DNA from: Liminaster sp017519885
GTDB taxonomy: Bacteria; Bacteroidota; Bacteroidia; Bacteroidales; UBA3663
Direction: 5' to 3'
Assembly (NCBI GenBank): GCA_017519885.1
Contig: JAFWRO010000033.1
Location: 50,706 to 114,705, forward strand
DNA: 64,000 nucleotides
Shown: positions 43,290-51,688 of the stretch, piece after piece
Position numbering within the stretch: the first letter of the stretch is position 1
Layout of the letters: each line of letters begins with the position of its first letter
The notes under the pieces: model-generated
Seen by the model: only the letters and a program-made list of their open reading frames with translations
What the model was told of the DNA's origin: nothing
The model's database searches: none
Position numbers and translations under genes: made by a program

Positions 43290-43321
43290 CAAAGATACGA
43301 CATATTTTACAAATAAACAAG
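43290..43321 (-). promoter_or_regulatory. Orphan promoter of candidate sRNA B
   Basis: On the minus strand CTTG (43321-43318), 20 bp, TATCTTTG (43297-43290). Confidence 0.6.
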
Positions 43322-43528
43322 TGTCGGTAAATATCAAGGAGCAAAAGAACAGAAAAACCATATTGATTTTCAAATATTTGTACAATTTTACCCCTATTAA
43401 AATGTAGAATCAAGAGGAAACCTGATCATCTCGATTTCTTTTGTCAGACAAGGCTGTTATGAGGCATCCGGCACAAAATAAACGATCGCCACGCACCTCT
43501 GGAGAGATAAGGAATAGTGGCATAGAAT

Positions 43529-43602
43529 AAAAAAACCGTAGGCTGTCTCACGACAGCCCACGATCACAAAATCATTCACTTATTGTTACCATTTATTGCC
43601 TT
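43529..43602 (-). ncRNA. Candidate small RNA C, about 74 nt
   Basis: It would start near 43602 and end at the hairpin CGT-G-GGCTGTC-GTGA-GACAGCC-T-ACG (43562-43537), followed by TTTTTTT. No reading frame. The word GGTAACAATAAGTG takes the place of the GGTTA...TTAATTAGTG word of A and B. The terminator loop GTGAGAC/GTCTCAC is also used by the terminator of candidate A. Confidence 0.55.
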
Positions 43603-43608
43603 ATGGTG

Positions 43609-43640
43609 CAAAGATATAGCATTATACAATATTCTCCAAA
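43609..43640 (-). promoter_or_regulatory. Orphan promoter of candidate sRNA C
   Basis: On the minus strand TTTG (43640-43637), exactly 20 bp, TATCTTTG (43616-43609). Confidence 0.65.
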
Positions 43641-43922
43641 TCATATCAGCAATTTTTTTCCTATTTCATAACGAATCGCCTATTTTTCCCCACTAAAATT
43701 TCCAACAGAGGGCGAATACCTTTGCAAAAACACATTTTGATGCCATCCTCGGCCCTTATCTACGTATAAGACTACCAATCAGCGGAAACGCTAAATAAAA
43801 AACACCTCTCCAGCTCTCCTTTTGACGTTTAGATTGGATACTATGCATGACAAACTTGGCAATTAAGACAATTGTTTACTAGAAAAACGGACAAATAAGA
43901 CCATCATATGAAAAAAACACAC

Positions 43923-43930
43923 TATATTTG
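43923..43930 (+). promoter_or_regulatory. -7 element of the aminotransferase-LicC-LicD operon (TATATTTG)
   Basis: TATATTTG lies 56 bp before ATG 43987. No clear -33 box is seen. Confidence 0.5.
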
Positions 43931-43986
43931 TAAACTTTTAATATATAAAAGCTTTATTCGAAAACAATTTTCCGATTATATACGCT

Positions 43987-45024
43987 ATGATTTTTTTAGA
44001 TCGCAACGAATTCAATTTCAAACCTTCGCAGAAGGTAATTGATGCTGTAAAAAACTTCAACCCCGAGGATCTCTGCTTCTATACCCGCATCTACGACCAA
44101 GGCAAGAAGAGTGTCGTATCTGTTCGCCTTAGCGAGATTTATGGAGTGCCTGAGTCGCAGGTACTGTTGGGTTATGGTGGAGAGGACATCCTTAAGAATG
44201 TCGTCCACTATTATCTCACCAAGGGCGATAACCGCTCCATACTGATTCCCGAATTCTCTTGGTGGTACTACAACCGCATTGCCAGCGAATGTGGCGGCGA
44301 AACCCATATGTACCCCCTTCACGAATTGGAAGACACCTTTGCCTACGACATTGATGAGGTTATCCGAATCACATGCGACGTACATCCACGCATGCTTCTC
44401 ATTGCTTCGCCCAATAACCCCACCGGCAATAGCCTTACACCCGACGAGATAACCCGCATCATGGAAAGTATTCCATCCGACACCATAGTGCTCATCGACG
44501 AGGCTTATGCTTCGTTCATTTCGGCTGACACTCATTATATCGCACCTTTGGTGGAAAAGCATAGTAACCTCATCATCTCACGCACCCTTTCAAAGTTCTA
44601 TGGACTTCCCGGACTGCGCATGGGATTCGGATTCATGGGCAAGGGACACGACGGGTTCCTCAATTATGCCAATAAATATCTTGGATACAACCGCTTCTCG
44701 GAGGCAGTAGCCCTTGCAGCACTTGAAAGCGACGAGCACTATCGCAACGTGGCCAATCAGATGCAGTGGGACCGCGACCTCTTCAAGAAGGAGCTGGGTA
44801 ATCTCCCAGGATTCAAGGTTTATAAGTCGGTAGCCAACTTCATACTTATCAAGTATCCCATCGAAATCAAGGAAGCACTTCAGGAAGCCCTTCGTGTGCA
44901 GGAGTACAAGATCAAGTTCATGTCGGACAAAGGCCTTGAATCCTGCCTGCGCATCACCTTGGGCCGTCCAGAACAGATTCAGGTGGTTGTCGATACGATC
45001 AAAAAAGTATATCTTTCACGATGA
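43987..45024 (+). CDS. HisC/CobD-like class I PLP aminotransferase or decarboxylase
   Basis: The 345-residue fold-type I PLP enzyme has SPNNPTG (141-147), DEAY (171-174), the PLP lysine K203 in SRTLSKFYGLPGLRMGF and R211. It resembles histidinol-phosphate aminotransferase and its relative CobD, which decarboxylates threonine phosphate. No histidine genes are nearby. Its stop overlaps the start of a LicC-like cytidylyltransferase (ATGA at 45021-45024), followed by LicD. A role in making an amino-alcohol phosphate, or an aminated precursor for a CDP-activated head group, is therefore more likely than histidine synthesis. This is inference from context. Confidence 0.75.
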   Translation: MIFLDRNEFNFKPSQKVIDAVKNFNPEDLCFYTRIYDQGKKSVVSVRLSEIYGVPESQVLLGYGGEDILKNVVHYYLTKGDNRSILIPEFSWWYYNRIASECGGETHMYPLHELEDTFAYDIDEVIRITCDVHPRMLLIASPNNPTGNSLTPDEITRIMESIPSDTIVLIDEAYASFISADTHYIAPLVEKHSNLIISRTLSKFYGLPGLRMGFGFMGKGHDGFLNYANKYLGYNRFSEAVALAALESDEHYRNVANQMQWDRDLFKKELGNLPGFKVYKSVANFILIKYPIEIKEALQEALRVQEYKIKFMSDKGLESCLRITLGRPEQIQVVVDTIKKVYLSR

Positions 45025-45779
45025 AAGCGCTCATCCTTGCTGCCGGTACGGCTTCGCGTCTGCGTCCACTGACCAACGACACCCCCAAGTGCCTACTTCA
45101 TGTGGGAAAACGAACCTTGCTCCAACGCTCGATGGATGCATTGATACAGAATGGCATCCGGCAGTTTGTCATTGTCACCGGATACCTGCACGAGAAGATT
45201 GAGCAGTTCGTGAGTCAGCAATATGGCGACAGCATACAAGTCACCTTCATCCACAACGACATCTACGCCTCGACCAACAACATCTACTCTCTTTGGCTGG
45301 CACGTCCCGCAGTCGAAGGTACAGAGTTTCTACTGCTCGACAGCGACTTGCTCTACGATCCACAAATCATCACTCGCGTGCTTGCCAACGACGCGCCCAA
45401 TGTGTTGACGCTTATTCGTCACACGCTGGGCGAAGAAGAGATGAAAGTGGTCACTGTTGCCAGTCGCAACCATACCGAAGACACCGACGGAACCATCGTT
45501 GAAATCAGCAAGACCTGTCGTCCTGAGGAGGCTGCAGGCGAAAGCCTTGGCATTGAGAAGATGGATTCCAACTACAGTTGTGCCCTCTACGGTGAACTTG
45601 ACAAGATGATGAATCAAGAGCATCTCGAAAACAAGTTCTACGAACTCGCCTTCATGCGCCTCATTCCACAAGGACAAACATTCAGTGTTCTCGATGTCAC
45701 AGACCTCTTCAGTTGCGAACTCGACACTGTCGAGGACTTCGAGAATGCCAAGCAGAAGATTCCTGCATCGCTCTATTGA
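45021..45779 (+). CDS. LicC-like nucleotidyltransferase (probable CTP:phospho-amino-alcohol cytidylyltransferase)
   Basis: The 252-residue protein is a GT-A-type sugar or alcohol phosphate nucleotidyltransferase. It shows LILAAGTASRLRPLTNDTPK (4-23), in which the glycine-rich loop and lysine bind the nucleotide, and FLLLDSDLLYDP with the metal-binding aspartates. Size and sequence fit the LicC/choline-phosphate cytidylyltransferase group rather than the longer sugar enzymes. It overlaps the PLP enzyme by 4 bp and is followed by licD after one base, so the three genes are translationally coupled. The substrate could be phosphocholine, phosphoethanolamine or another amino-alcohol phosphate. Confidence 0.78.
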   Translation: MKALILAAGTASRLRPLTNDTPKCLLHVGKRTLLQRSMDALIQNGIRQFVIVTGYLHEKIEQFVSQQYGDSIQVTFIHNDIYASTNNIYSLWLARPAVEGTEFLLLDSDLLYDPQIITRVLANDAPNVLTLIRHTLGEEEMKVVTVASRNHTEDTDGTIVEISKTCRPEEAAGESLGIEKMDSNYSCALYGELDKMMNQEHLENKFYELAFMRLIPQGQTFSVLDVTDLFSCELDTVEDFENAKQKIPASLY

Positions 45780-45780
45780 T

Positions 45781-46602
45781 ATGGCCACCTACGACATACG
45801 TCCCCTTCAACTGCGTATTCTGCGCATTCTCCTCGCCGTCCAAAAAGTCTGCGAAGAGCATAACCTGCGTTATTTCATCATTGCTGGCACTCTACTTGGT
45901 GCTGTGCGCCACAAGGGCTTTATCCCTTGGGACGACGATCTTGACATCGCCATGCCACGCCGCGACTATGACCTGCTGTGTCAACATGCCAGCGAGTGGC
46001 TTCCTGCACCCTACGAGATGGTGAGTTTCGAAACTGATCCCGAGAACTATCCCCTCCCCTTCGCGAAGATACAGGATGCCAGCACTACGCTCATCGAACG
46101 CATGCACCTCAAATACCTTGGCGGAATCTACATTGATCTATTTCCGCTCGATGGTATGCCCAAGAGCACGATATTACGCCGCCTGCATTTCATGCGTTAC
46201 GAATGGTACAAGCGCGCCCTCTACCTTGTTCATCGTGACCCCTACAAGCACGGACATGGTCCATCGAGCTGGATACCTCTGCTCTGCCGAAAGCTCTATA
46301 CGATGCAAGAGATACAGGTGAAGATGCGATGCCTGCAGCGGCGTTGGGACTACGATGCCAGCGACTACGTGGTTGATCATGACGATGGGTTGAAAGGTGT
46401 GATGGCCAAGTCAATCCTGGGCAAGCCCACACCGATTGCCTTCGAGGATGCAGTGGTCTGGGGTGCTGAACACCCACACGAATATCTTTCGCAGAAATAC
46501 GGTGAATATATGGTGATTCCCGATGGCGACCACCAGCGCCAGCACAACTTCCACCTTCTCGACCTTGAACGTCCTTATCGGGACTACACAGAAAAGGCAT
46601 AG
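45781..46602 (+). CDS. LicD-family phosphotransferase
   Basis: The 273-residue protein has the LicD signature at residues 36-55: GTLLGAVRHKGFIPW followed by DDDLD, with the paired aspartates expected to bind metal, then MPRRDYD. LicD proteins move phosphocholine or a similar group from a CDP carrier to a glycan. Here it follows the cytidylyltransferase by one base and should use its product to decorate a surface polysaccharide, glycolipid or protein glycan. The frame continues upstream into the neighbouring gene, but ATG 45781 is the natural start. No signal peptide is seen. Confidence 0.85.
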   Translation: MATYDIRPLQLRILRILLAVQKVCEEHNLRYFIIAGTLLGAVRHKGFIPWDDDLDIAMPRRDYDLLCQHASEWLPAPYEMVSFETDPENYPLPFAKIQDASTTLIERMHLKYLGGIYIDLFPLDGMPKSTILRRLHFMRYEWYKRALYLVHRDPYKHGHGPSSWIPLLCRKLYTMQEIQVKMRCLQRRWDYDASDYVVDHDDGLKGVMAKSILGKPTPIAFEDAVVWGAEHPHEYLSQKYGEYMVIPDGDHQRQHNFHLLDLERPYRDYTEKA

Positions 46603-46660
46603 CCTTATCGAGGCAACAGATCGCTAACCCTAATTGATTAACATTTAATACCGAAACATC

Positions 46661-47035
46661 ATGAGCAACGTAAATGAAATTTACAAGTGCAAGGAATGCG
46701 GCTTGATGGTGGAAGTTGTCATTGCAGGCGACTGCACACCCGAATGCTGTGGCAAACCCATGCAGCTACTAAAAGAGAACACCACCGATGGCGCCAAGGA
46801 AAAGCATGTCCCTGTGGTCGAAAAGACTGCTGATGGCTATCGTGTCAGGGTAGGTTCAGTAGATCACCCGATGACCGAGGCCCACTATATCCAGTGGATT
46901 GAACTAGTCACCGAAAATGGTGTGCTTCGCCAGCATCTCACTCCACAAGACCAACCCTTCGCTGAATTCAAGACCGATGCAAAGGAAGTCTATGCACGTG
47001 AGTTCTGCAATCTTCATGGACTTTGGAAATCCTAA
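46661..47035 (+). CDS. dfx: Desulfoferrodoxin (superoxide reductase)
   Basis: The 124-residue protein reduces superoxide to hydrogen peroxide without making oxygen, which suits an anaerobe. It is the two-iron form. The desulforedoxin centre ligands are C10, C13, C29 and C30 (CKEC and ECCGKPM). The catalytic centre ligands are H49, H69, H75, C116 and H119, with the conserved E47-K48 pair in EKHVP. These positions agree almost exactly with the Desulfovibrio proteins. It follows licD by 58 bp and has no visible promoter of its own. A strong terminator follows. Confidence 0.95.
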   Translation: MSNVNEIYKCKECGLMVEVVIAGDCTPECCGKPMQLLKENTTDGAKEKHVPVVEKTADGYRVRVGSVDHPMTEAHYIQWIELVTENGVLRQHLTPQDQPFAEFKTDAKEVYAREFCNLHGLWKS

Positions 47036-47106
47036 TTCCCTTGCATTTTTCTCTATCAGTCCGACAAAAAATATTCGGGCAGTTGCCTGAACATAAACCG
47101 AAACAG

Positions 47107-47140
47107 ATGAAGCCCAGACCAACAAAGTCTGGGCTTCATC
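47107..47140. terminator. Bidirectional terminator after dfx
   Basis: GATGAAGCCCAGAC (47107-47120) pairs perfectly over 14 bp with GTCTGGGCTTCATC (47127-47140), between convergent dfx and GH9 genes. Confidence 0.85.
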
Positions 47141-47159
47141 ATTATGAGGGGTGTTGCAT

Positions 47160-49511
47160 TTATCGAATTCCATAGAGGTAAGCGAGGAGCATCATCTTGC
47201 CACGCATCGTCTCGCGTGGCGTGAACTCGCCATTTACCCACATGTAACGCTGATTGAAATAGGATTCCTGACGCGGCCAATTTTCTGTCCAAGAGGGATA
47301 GCATCGATTGAGCAGAATACGTGCATCGCCGCCATTATCGGGCGACCACACTTCGGTGCCGTTGAAAGGAGTTTGGCCAGGATGACTCTCGGGAGTTCCA
47401 TCGTTTCGTCCGGTAGTATAAACATCGGTAAGGTGACGCTGGCCCAAGCCGGTCATTTCAACGATATTCCCTGGATTTCGTCCCAATGCCCAACCAGCCT
47501 CGAGATATAGAGCTCGTTCGAGTTGCTGGCGACGTGCCTTGGTATCAGCAATGTAATGAGCCAGGACCACAAGATGCAGATTCTGGGATGTCTGCCACCG
47601 CGCATCGTTGGCAGCACGTCGCGAAGGACGCTGATCGACAAAGTTGACATTGTAGGCATCGGCATGCTTATTGACGCTCGACTTTATATTGGCATAGAGT
47701 TCGGGATAATGGCGTTCGCGTGGGCAGCAGAGATAGGCAGCAGCTGCATAGTACTGGAAGTAGCCCACTTCACCCGCCTGGAAAACGTTGGTGACATTGG
47801 CCGCGAACAATCCTTGGCGACCCTTATTGAAGAGCGGTGTATCGCCGGTTGTGATCATGCTTTCGGCTGCAAGGATATCTTCCCATTCCCTTTCGCCCGT
47901 GACATTATATAGGAAGGCAGCAGCCATCTGTCGGAAGTCCCGGCCACGTATGCTGATGCTTCCAATATCCTGCTTGTCGTCAAGTTGGGAGTTTTCCTGC
48001 CGTGAAGCATAGCGGAATGCACGTATTGCCTCTTGTGTGTAATAATTGCATAGCGAGTCATTGCCCTGGATGCGAAGTGCTTCGGCCGTGATGGCGCAGT
48101 TGGCGGCATTGGCCCATGCTGCCATCGTAGTGCAACCCGCCTGGAACATAATGGTCCATTCGGACGAAGGATTGGTGACACCCTGCGAGTAACCTTCCCC
48201 ATCGCGTATGCTCAAGAAGAAGTCCACCTCATTGCGAGCCTCGTCGATGAGGTCGGGCAAACCATTCCCACTCTCGCGAATGCCAAGGTTATCCTCTGCC
48301 AAACGTCCACCCGTAAGAATATAGGGTAGCAACTGATCGTAGATGTTGGAGACATGGGCAAGGTGACGGTCCCAATCGAAGGCATCGGAATGACCGCCCT
48401 TTACATCGACAGCCACAGGATTGCCTGGGAGACGATGCTGCCAGAAGATAGACGTGAGAGCTGGTTTGAAGTGAGGTTCATCCCAAACGTCGGTACGCAA
48501 TGCTCTCCATTCGGGATCCCATGGCTGGAAATCGGTCTTGTAGATGGTAAAGCCCTTCGGATCGACCTCGGGGATAAACTGAGGTTGGCGTGGCACAGGA
48601 GTAACGTTCTCCGGGTCGATAGGTTCGCCCAAACGCATATAATAGTAGCCGCGAAGTGAATAACGATAAGGTTGATAATAGATTTCAGGATCGACATCGA
48701 AGTCCATACTGCAACCTACATCCTCGACAACAAGTCGATAACGACCAGGTGCAGATACCTTGAAATCGACATTCCAAACATCGGTACCGACAAGATTCTT
48801 CTGACCTGCCTCTTTGGTCGAAGCCGATGCCGGCAACCAGAAACGCACAGTACCTACTGCCTGTTTACGACGCGTATTCACATTATAGAGCCAGACTTTC
48901 TTGCCTTCAAAAGCCTTGTAGTCGCGCTGCCCGCCATCACCAAGCCACATATAGAGATCGGCAGCCTTCACTGCCTCGGCAGGACTATATCCCAGGATAT
49001 TGACATGCACGGCCTCGGACTGCGAGGTCCAGATATCGTACTTCACAGAAGCGGTGGTCTGGTCACTGCCAAGACCTTCTGGAATATTGACCTGATAGGT
49101 GCAACCCTGTCGCATGGACTGAGGCAACTGCAGGAAGAGCCAATGGTCGAGTTCGGAGGTAAGAGTGTGATCAGTGTTCATAGGTTTGCTCTTCCGATAG
49201 ATAGCCTTTGGCGAAGATAAAGCGAAAGACTTGTCATCGGGAGAAGAGACTTGCCACAATGCAGCCTGTGATGCTAATGCAGCATCGAGACGAGGACCAA
49301 AGACGAGAAGCGTGTCATCGCCATCAGCAAAACTATGTCCCAAATATGCACTGGGGCCTGTGGCATCATCGCGATAACGAACTTCGCCATCGCGGAAATG
49401 AAGCATCAGATAATCCTTGTCAACCACCTGAATGCCAATGAGCCTATTGGCAAAAGAGCTGGAAGATAGAAGGAAAGAAAGGAACGTAATTAGGATTAAT
49501 GAACGTTTCAT
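47160..49511 (-). CDS. GH9-family glycoside hydrolase with N-terminal Ig-like domain
   Basis: The 783-residue exported protein has a signal peptide (LILITFLSFLLSSSSFA), a CelD_N-like Ig domain (about 165-275, EAVHVNILGYSPAEAVKAAD) and a GH9 (alpha/alpha)6 barrel. The catalytic-base loop reads GGHSDAFDWDRH with D376 and D379 in place of the common GGWHDAGD. The closing block is ENWPRQESYFNQRYMWVNGE, where the glutamate in PRQE is the probable acid. The motifs depart from classical endoglucanases, so an exo-acting or unusual specificity is possible. It is the last gene of a WYL-GH43-GH9 run. Confidence 0.78.
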   Translation of the reverse strand: MKRSLILITFLSFLLSSSSFANRLIGIQVVDKDYLMLHFRDGEVRYRDDATGPSAYLGHSFADGDDTLLVFGPRLDAALASQAALWQVSSPDDKSFALSSPKAIYRKSKPMNTDHTLTSELDHWLFLQLPQSMRQGCTYQVNIPEGLGSDQTTASVKYDIWTSQSEAVHVNILGYSPAEAVKAADLYMWLGDGGQRDYKAFEGKKVWLYNVNTRRKQAVGTVRFWLPASASTKEAGQKNLVGTDVWNVDFKVSAPGRYRLVVEDVGCSMDFDVDPEIYYQPYRYSLRGYYYMRLGEPIDPENVTPVPRQPQFIPEVDPKGFTIYKTDFQPWDPEWRALRTDVWDEPHFKPALTSIFWQHRLPGNPVAVDVKGGHSDAFDWDRHLAHVSNIYDQLLPYILTGGRLAEDNLGIRESGNGLPDLIDEARNEVDFFLSIRDGEGYSQGVTNPSSEWTIMFQAGCTTMAAWANAANCAITAEALRIQGNDSLCNYYTQEAIRAFRYASRQENSQLDDKQDIGSISIRGRDFRQMAAAFLYNVTGEREWEDILAAESMITTGDTPLFNKGRQGLFAANVTNVFQAGEVGYFQYYAAAAYLCCPRERHYPELYANIKSSVNKHADAYNVNFVDQRPSRRAANDARWQTSQNLHLVVLAHYIADTKARRQQLERALYLEAGWALGRNPGNIVEMTGLGQRHLTDVYTTGRNDGTPESHPGQTPFNGTEVWSPDNGGDARILLNRCYPSWTENWPRQESYFNQRYMWVNGEFTPRETMRGKMMLLAYLYGIR

Positions 49512-49618
49512 GATGATTTTAAGTGGAATTGTTAACTTTAATATTATCTTCTATAGTATCTAGATGATCTAGAGCTTCTAGAGTATCTAGATTATCTAGG
49601 CCTCATATCTTATAGCCA
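49512..49618. repeat. TCTAGA-type tandem/palindromic repeat in the GH43-GH9 spacer
   Basis: Between 49548 and 49600 the spacer repeats words such as TATCTAGATGATCTAGAGC, TTCTAGAG and TATCTAGATTATCTAGG with a period of about 10-12. Each CTAG core is itself palindromic, so the stretch can form a hairpin. No gene is seen. Confidence 0.6.
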
Positions 49619-50608
49619 TCAGAAGGGATCAGAGGTAACGACGAGCTTATCGCCACTCAAATCAACTTCGAAAAGATGAGGAACGCGGATGTATCGACCA
49701 TTCTGATTGTAGTGACTGTGACAGCTCAAAAGCAAACGTCCCTCAAAGTCGCGGAACAACATACCATGGCCGAAATTAGGAGGTGTGATGGGCTTCTCTT
49801 CCTGTATCCATGGCCCAGCTAGAGTTCCTGACTCGGAATAAGCGACGCCCTGTGTATAAACATCATAGACCCACGACGTCCAGATCATGCCCAGGCGACC
49901 CGTACCAGTGCGAAAGAGATAAGGGCCATCGGTAACCTTGTTGGGATGTTCTCCATCCATGTCCTTTTCCTTGCTCCAAGGACTTTCCTTTGCTCGAAAG
50001 AGGATTCGTGGTTCACCTATCGTACCACTGAGGTCATCTTTCAGTCGAATGGCTTCCATCGTACCATTCCAGTTCTGCAGCCATTCACCACAATAAATCA
50101 TATAGGGATGGCCATCGGTATCGACCCAAAACGTGCCGTCAAGAGTGGGCTGGTCAGCACGCAAATAGGCTGCATCACCAAAGAGTCGATAGGGACCATC
50201 GGGATAATCGCTGACAAGAACCTGCGAGGCGCGACGTGGAATGACGTTGCCACGCACAGAATCAATGCGAACAGCATTGTTGGTAAAGGTGGCAAAGTAA
50301 TAGTATTTGCCCTGATAAGGATGAAGTTCGGCAGCCCAAATCATTGGACGTGGGCCCATCCACGACGTCGAGTCAATATCTACCACATTGTAGGGGCCAG
50401 TCCACATTTCCAGGTCACGACTTTTCCAAAGCATACCACCTGTGCCCGTCATATAATAAATATGAGAGGCAGTATCAGGAAAGATGCATGGGTCGCTCAG
50501 GATAATGGAGTCACGAGGCACAGTACGCACCTTGAAGGGATGACGCTGACGCTGTGCCGAAGCAGTAAGCGTCAGTAACGAAAGGAGCAGAATAATAAAG
50601 TGTTTCAT
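49619..50608 (-). CDS. GH43-like five-bladed beta-propeller glycosidase
   Basis: The 329-residue exported protein (signal MKHFIILLLSLLTLTASAQ) has a GH43-type propeller without an added domain. The base aspartate is D39 in ILSDPCIF, and the modulator is D158 in LDGTFWVDTDG. At the usual acid position the sequence is KVTDGPYLF, with D227 where most GH43 enzymes have glutamate. This may mark a distinct subgroup, or a changed activity. It lies 107 bp upstream of the GH9 gene on the same strand, suggesting joint action on one glycan. Confidence 0.75.
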   Translation of the reverse strand: MKHFIILLLSLLTLTASAQRQRHPFKVRTVPRDSIILSDPCIFPDTASHIYYMTGTGGMLWKSRDLEMWTGPYNVVDIDSTSWMGPRPMIWAAELHPYQGKYYYFATFTNNAVRIDSVRGNVIPRRASQVLVSDYPDGPYRLFGDAAYLRADQPTLDGTFWVDTDGHPYMIYCGEWLQNWNGTMEAIRLKDDLSGTIGEPRILFRAKESPWSKEKDMDGEHPNKVTDGPYLFRTGTGRLGMIWTSWVYDVYTQGVAYSESGTLAGPWIQEEKPITPPNFGHGMLFRDFEGRLLLSCHSHYNQNGRYIRVPHLFEVDLSGDKLVVTSDPF

Positions 50609-50675
50609 GAAGGTAATGTGTTATGATTAATAGAAAGGAACATCCATAGTTCCTCGATCCGAATTCCGCAAAGTC

Positions 50676-51575
50676 CTATTGATAAAGCAAAGCCATTTGG
50701 GCCGTAAGATCGCGCATCTGTTCTCGCAGCGATTTCGGAGCAAGGACCTCGATGCTTGAGCCATACTCAAGGAACTTATTGGTCAGGTCGGGAGTAATAG
50801 CAAGTTCATATTCGAAGACACTATAGTCGGAGTGGGTCTCAATCTCGTGCTGGGAAGGATGAAGTGGAAGCGTACGGAAGTAACTGCGCCAAAAGAGATT
50901 AACCTTGATCTGGATGGTCTCGATAACCGGACTGATAGTGGTATAAACACCAAAATAATGGGCAAAATAGTCCTTCGATGAGAAATACTCGGGAATCTGG
51001 AAATCCACATCCTCAAGGATACGCAACTGCTGCATCCTATCAAGGGCAAACAACTGCAAGTGCGAACTGTGGTTCTTGCGTGCCAGCAGATACCATCGCT
51101 GCTGGGATAATTTCACACAGTAGGGTTCGATAAAGCAAGTATAGGGTTCACTATCGGAAAACTTCTTGTAGTCGAGTTCCATTGCCTTGCCCTTTGACAT
51201 CGCTTCGATGATAGTAGGCAGAAAAAACTGGCCGGAAGGAACCTCTTCGAGCAATATTCTTTCACGCAGGTTCCCACCTTCGGTCATCAGCTGGTTGATG
51301 GAGAAAGACGACAACATCAATTCCGTCGCCTTCAGGCTATTGTCTCCCGAAATATAATAACGATAACGATCCTTCACATCGCATTCTATCGAGACGCCCA
51401 GGACATCAAGGGCCGAACTGATGGCTCGGTTCAGCTGATTGCGAGTCAACTCTTCTCCTCCACTCAAATCCACATTATTCACCCATAACTTGTTCAACTC
51501 TTCTCGATTGAGTTTTTTGTAGTTCAAAAGAGTATTCACAAGCCACATTCCATGCCGAAAACGCAGATTTTCCAT
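50676..51575 (-). CDS. WYL-domain transcriptional regulator
   Basis: The 299-residue protein has an N-terminal helix-turn-helix-like region (LNREELNKLWVNN; LTRNQLNRAISSALDVLGVS) and a central WYL domain (IEPYCVKLSQQRWYLLARKN) with QQRWYLLAR as the hallmark. A C-terminal WCX-like segment ends in LREQMRDLTAQMALLY. WYL proteins bind small ligands or nucleotides and often control DNA repair or defence genes. Here it heads the strand that runs into the GH43-like and GH9 genes, 67 bp away, so control of those is possible. No defence genes adjoin it. Confidence 0.85.
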   Translation of the reverse strand: MENLRFRHGMWLVNTLLNYKKLNREELNKLWVNNVDLSGGEELTRNQLNRAISSALDVLGVSIECDVKDRYRYYISGDNSLKATELMLSSFSINQLMTEGGNLRERILLEEVPSGQFFLPTIIEAMSKGKAMELDYKKFSDSEPYTCFIEPYCVKLSQQRWYLLARKNHSSHLQLFALDRMQQLRILEDVDFQIPEYFSSKDYFAHYFGVYTTISPVIETIQIKVNLFWRSYFRTLPLHPSQHEIETHSDYSVFEYELAITPDLTNKFLEYGSSIEVLAPKSLREQMRDLTAQMALLYQ

Positions 51576-51594
51576 AAAAATTCGTCGAATTAAC

Positions 51595-51602
51595 CAAATT
51601 TA
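51595..51602 (-). promoter_or_regulatory. -7 element of the WYL regulator (TAAATTTG)
   Basis: TAAATTTG on the minus strand, 20 bp before the start codon at 51575. The -33 region is not clear. Confidence 0.4.
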
Positions 51603-51688
51603 ACAGAGGTGTATCAATGTACGCAACACCCTGCCCCGATCTTTGCGGTGTGAAAAACAAGAATAATCACACAAAAAAGAATAAAACA

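Larger units (their letters stand above)
43069..43986. other. 918-base intergenic region with two orphan transcription units
   Basis: No protein gene is seen. Minus-strand candidate small RNAs B (43171-43283) and C (43529-43602) each have a promoter and a terminator. From 43328 to 43528 and from 43645 to 43915 the DNA is AT-rich without clear structure, apart from an isolated TACCTTTG box on the plus strand at 43717-43724. The -7 box of the downstream operon is at 43923-43930. Confidence 0.6.

Noticed and set aside
43717..43724. Plus-strand TACCTTTG as a further orphan promoter
   Set aside because: It has no -33 element at the right distance and no terminator follows within 200 bp.
43987..45024. 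Straight annotation as HisC of histidine synthesis
   Set aside because: No other his genes are nearby and the gene overlaps a LicC-like gene, so the specific hisC name was not used, though it remains possible.
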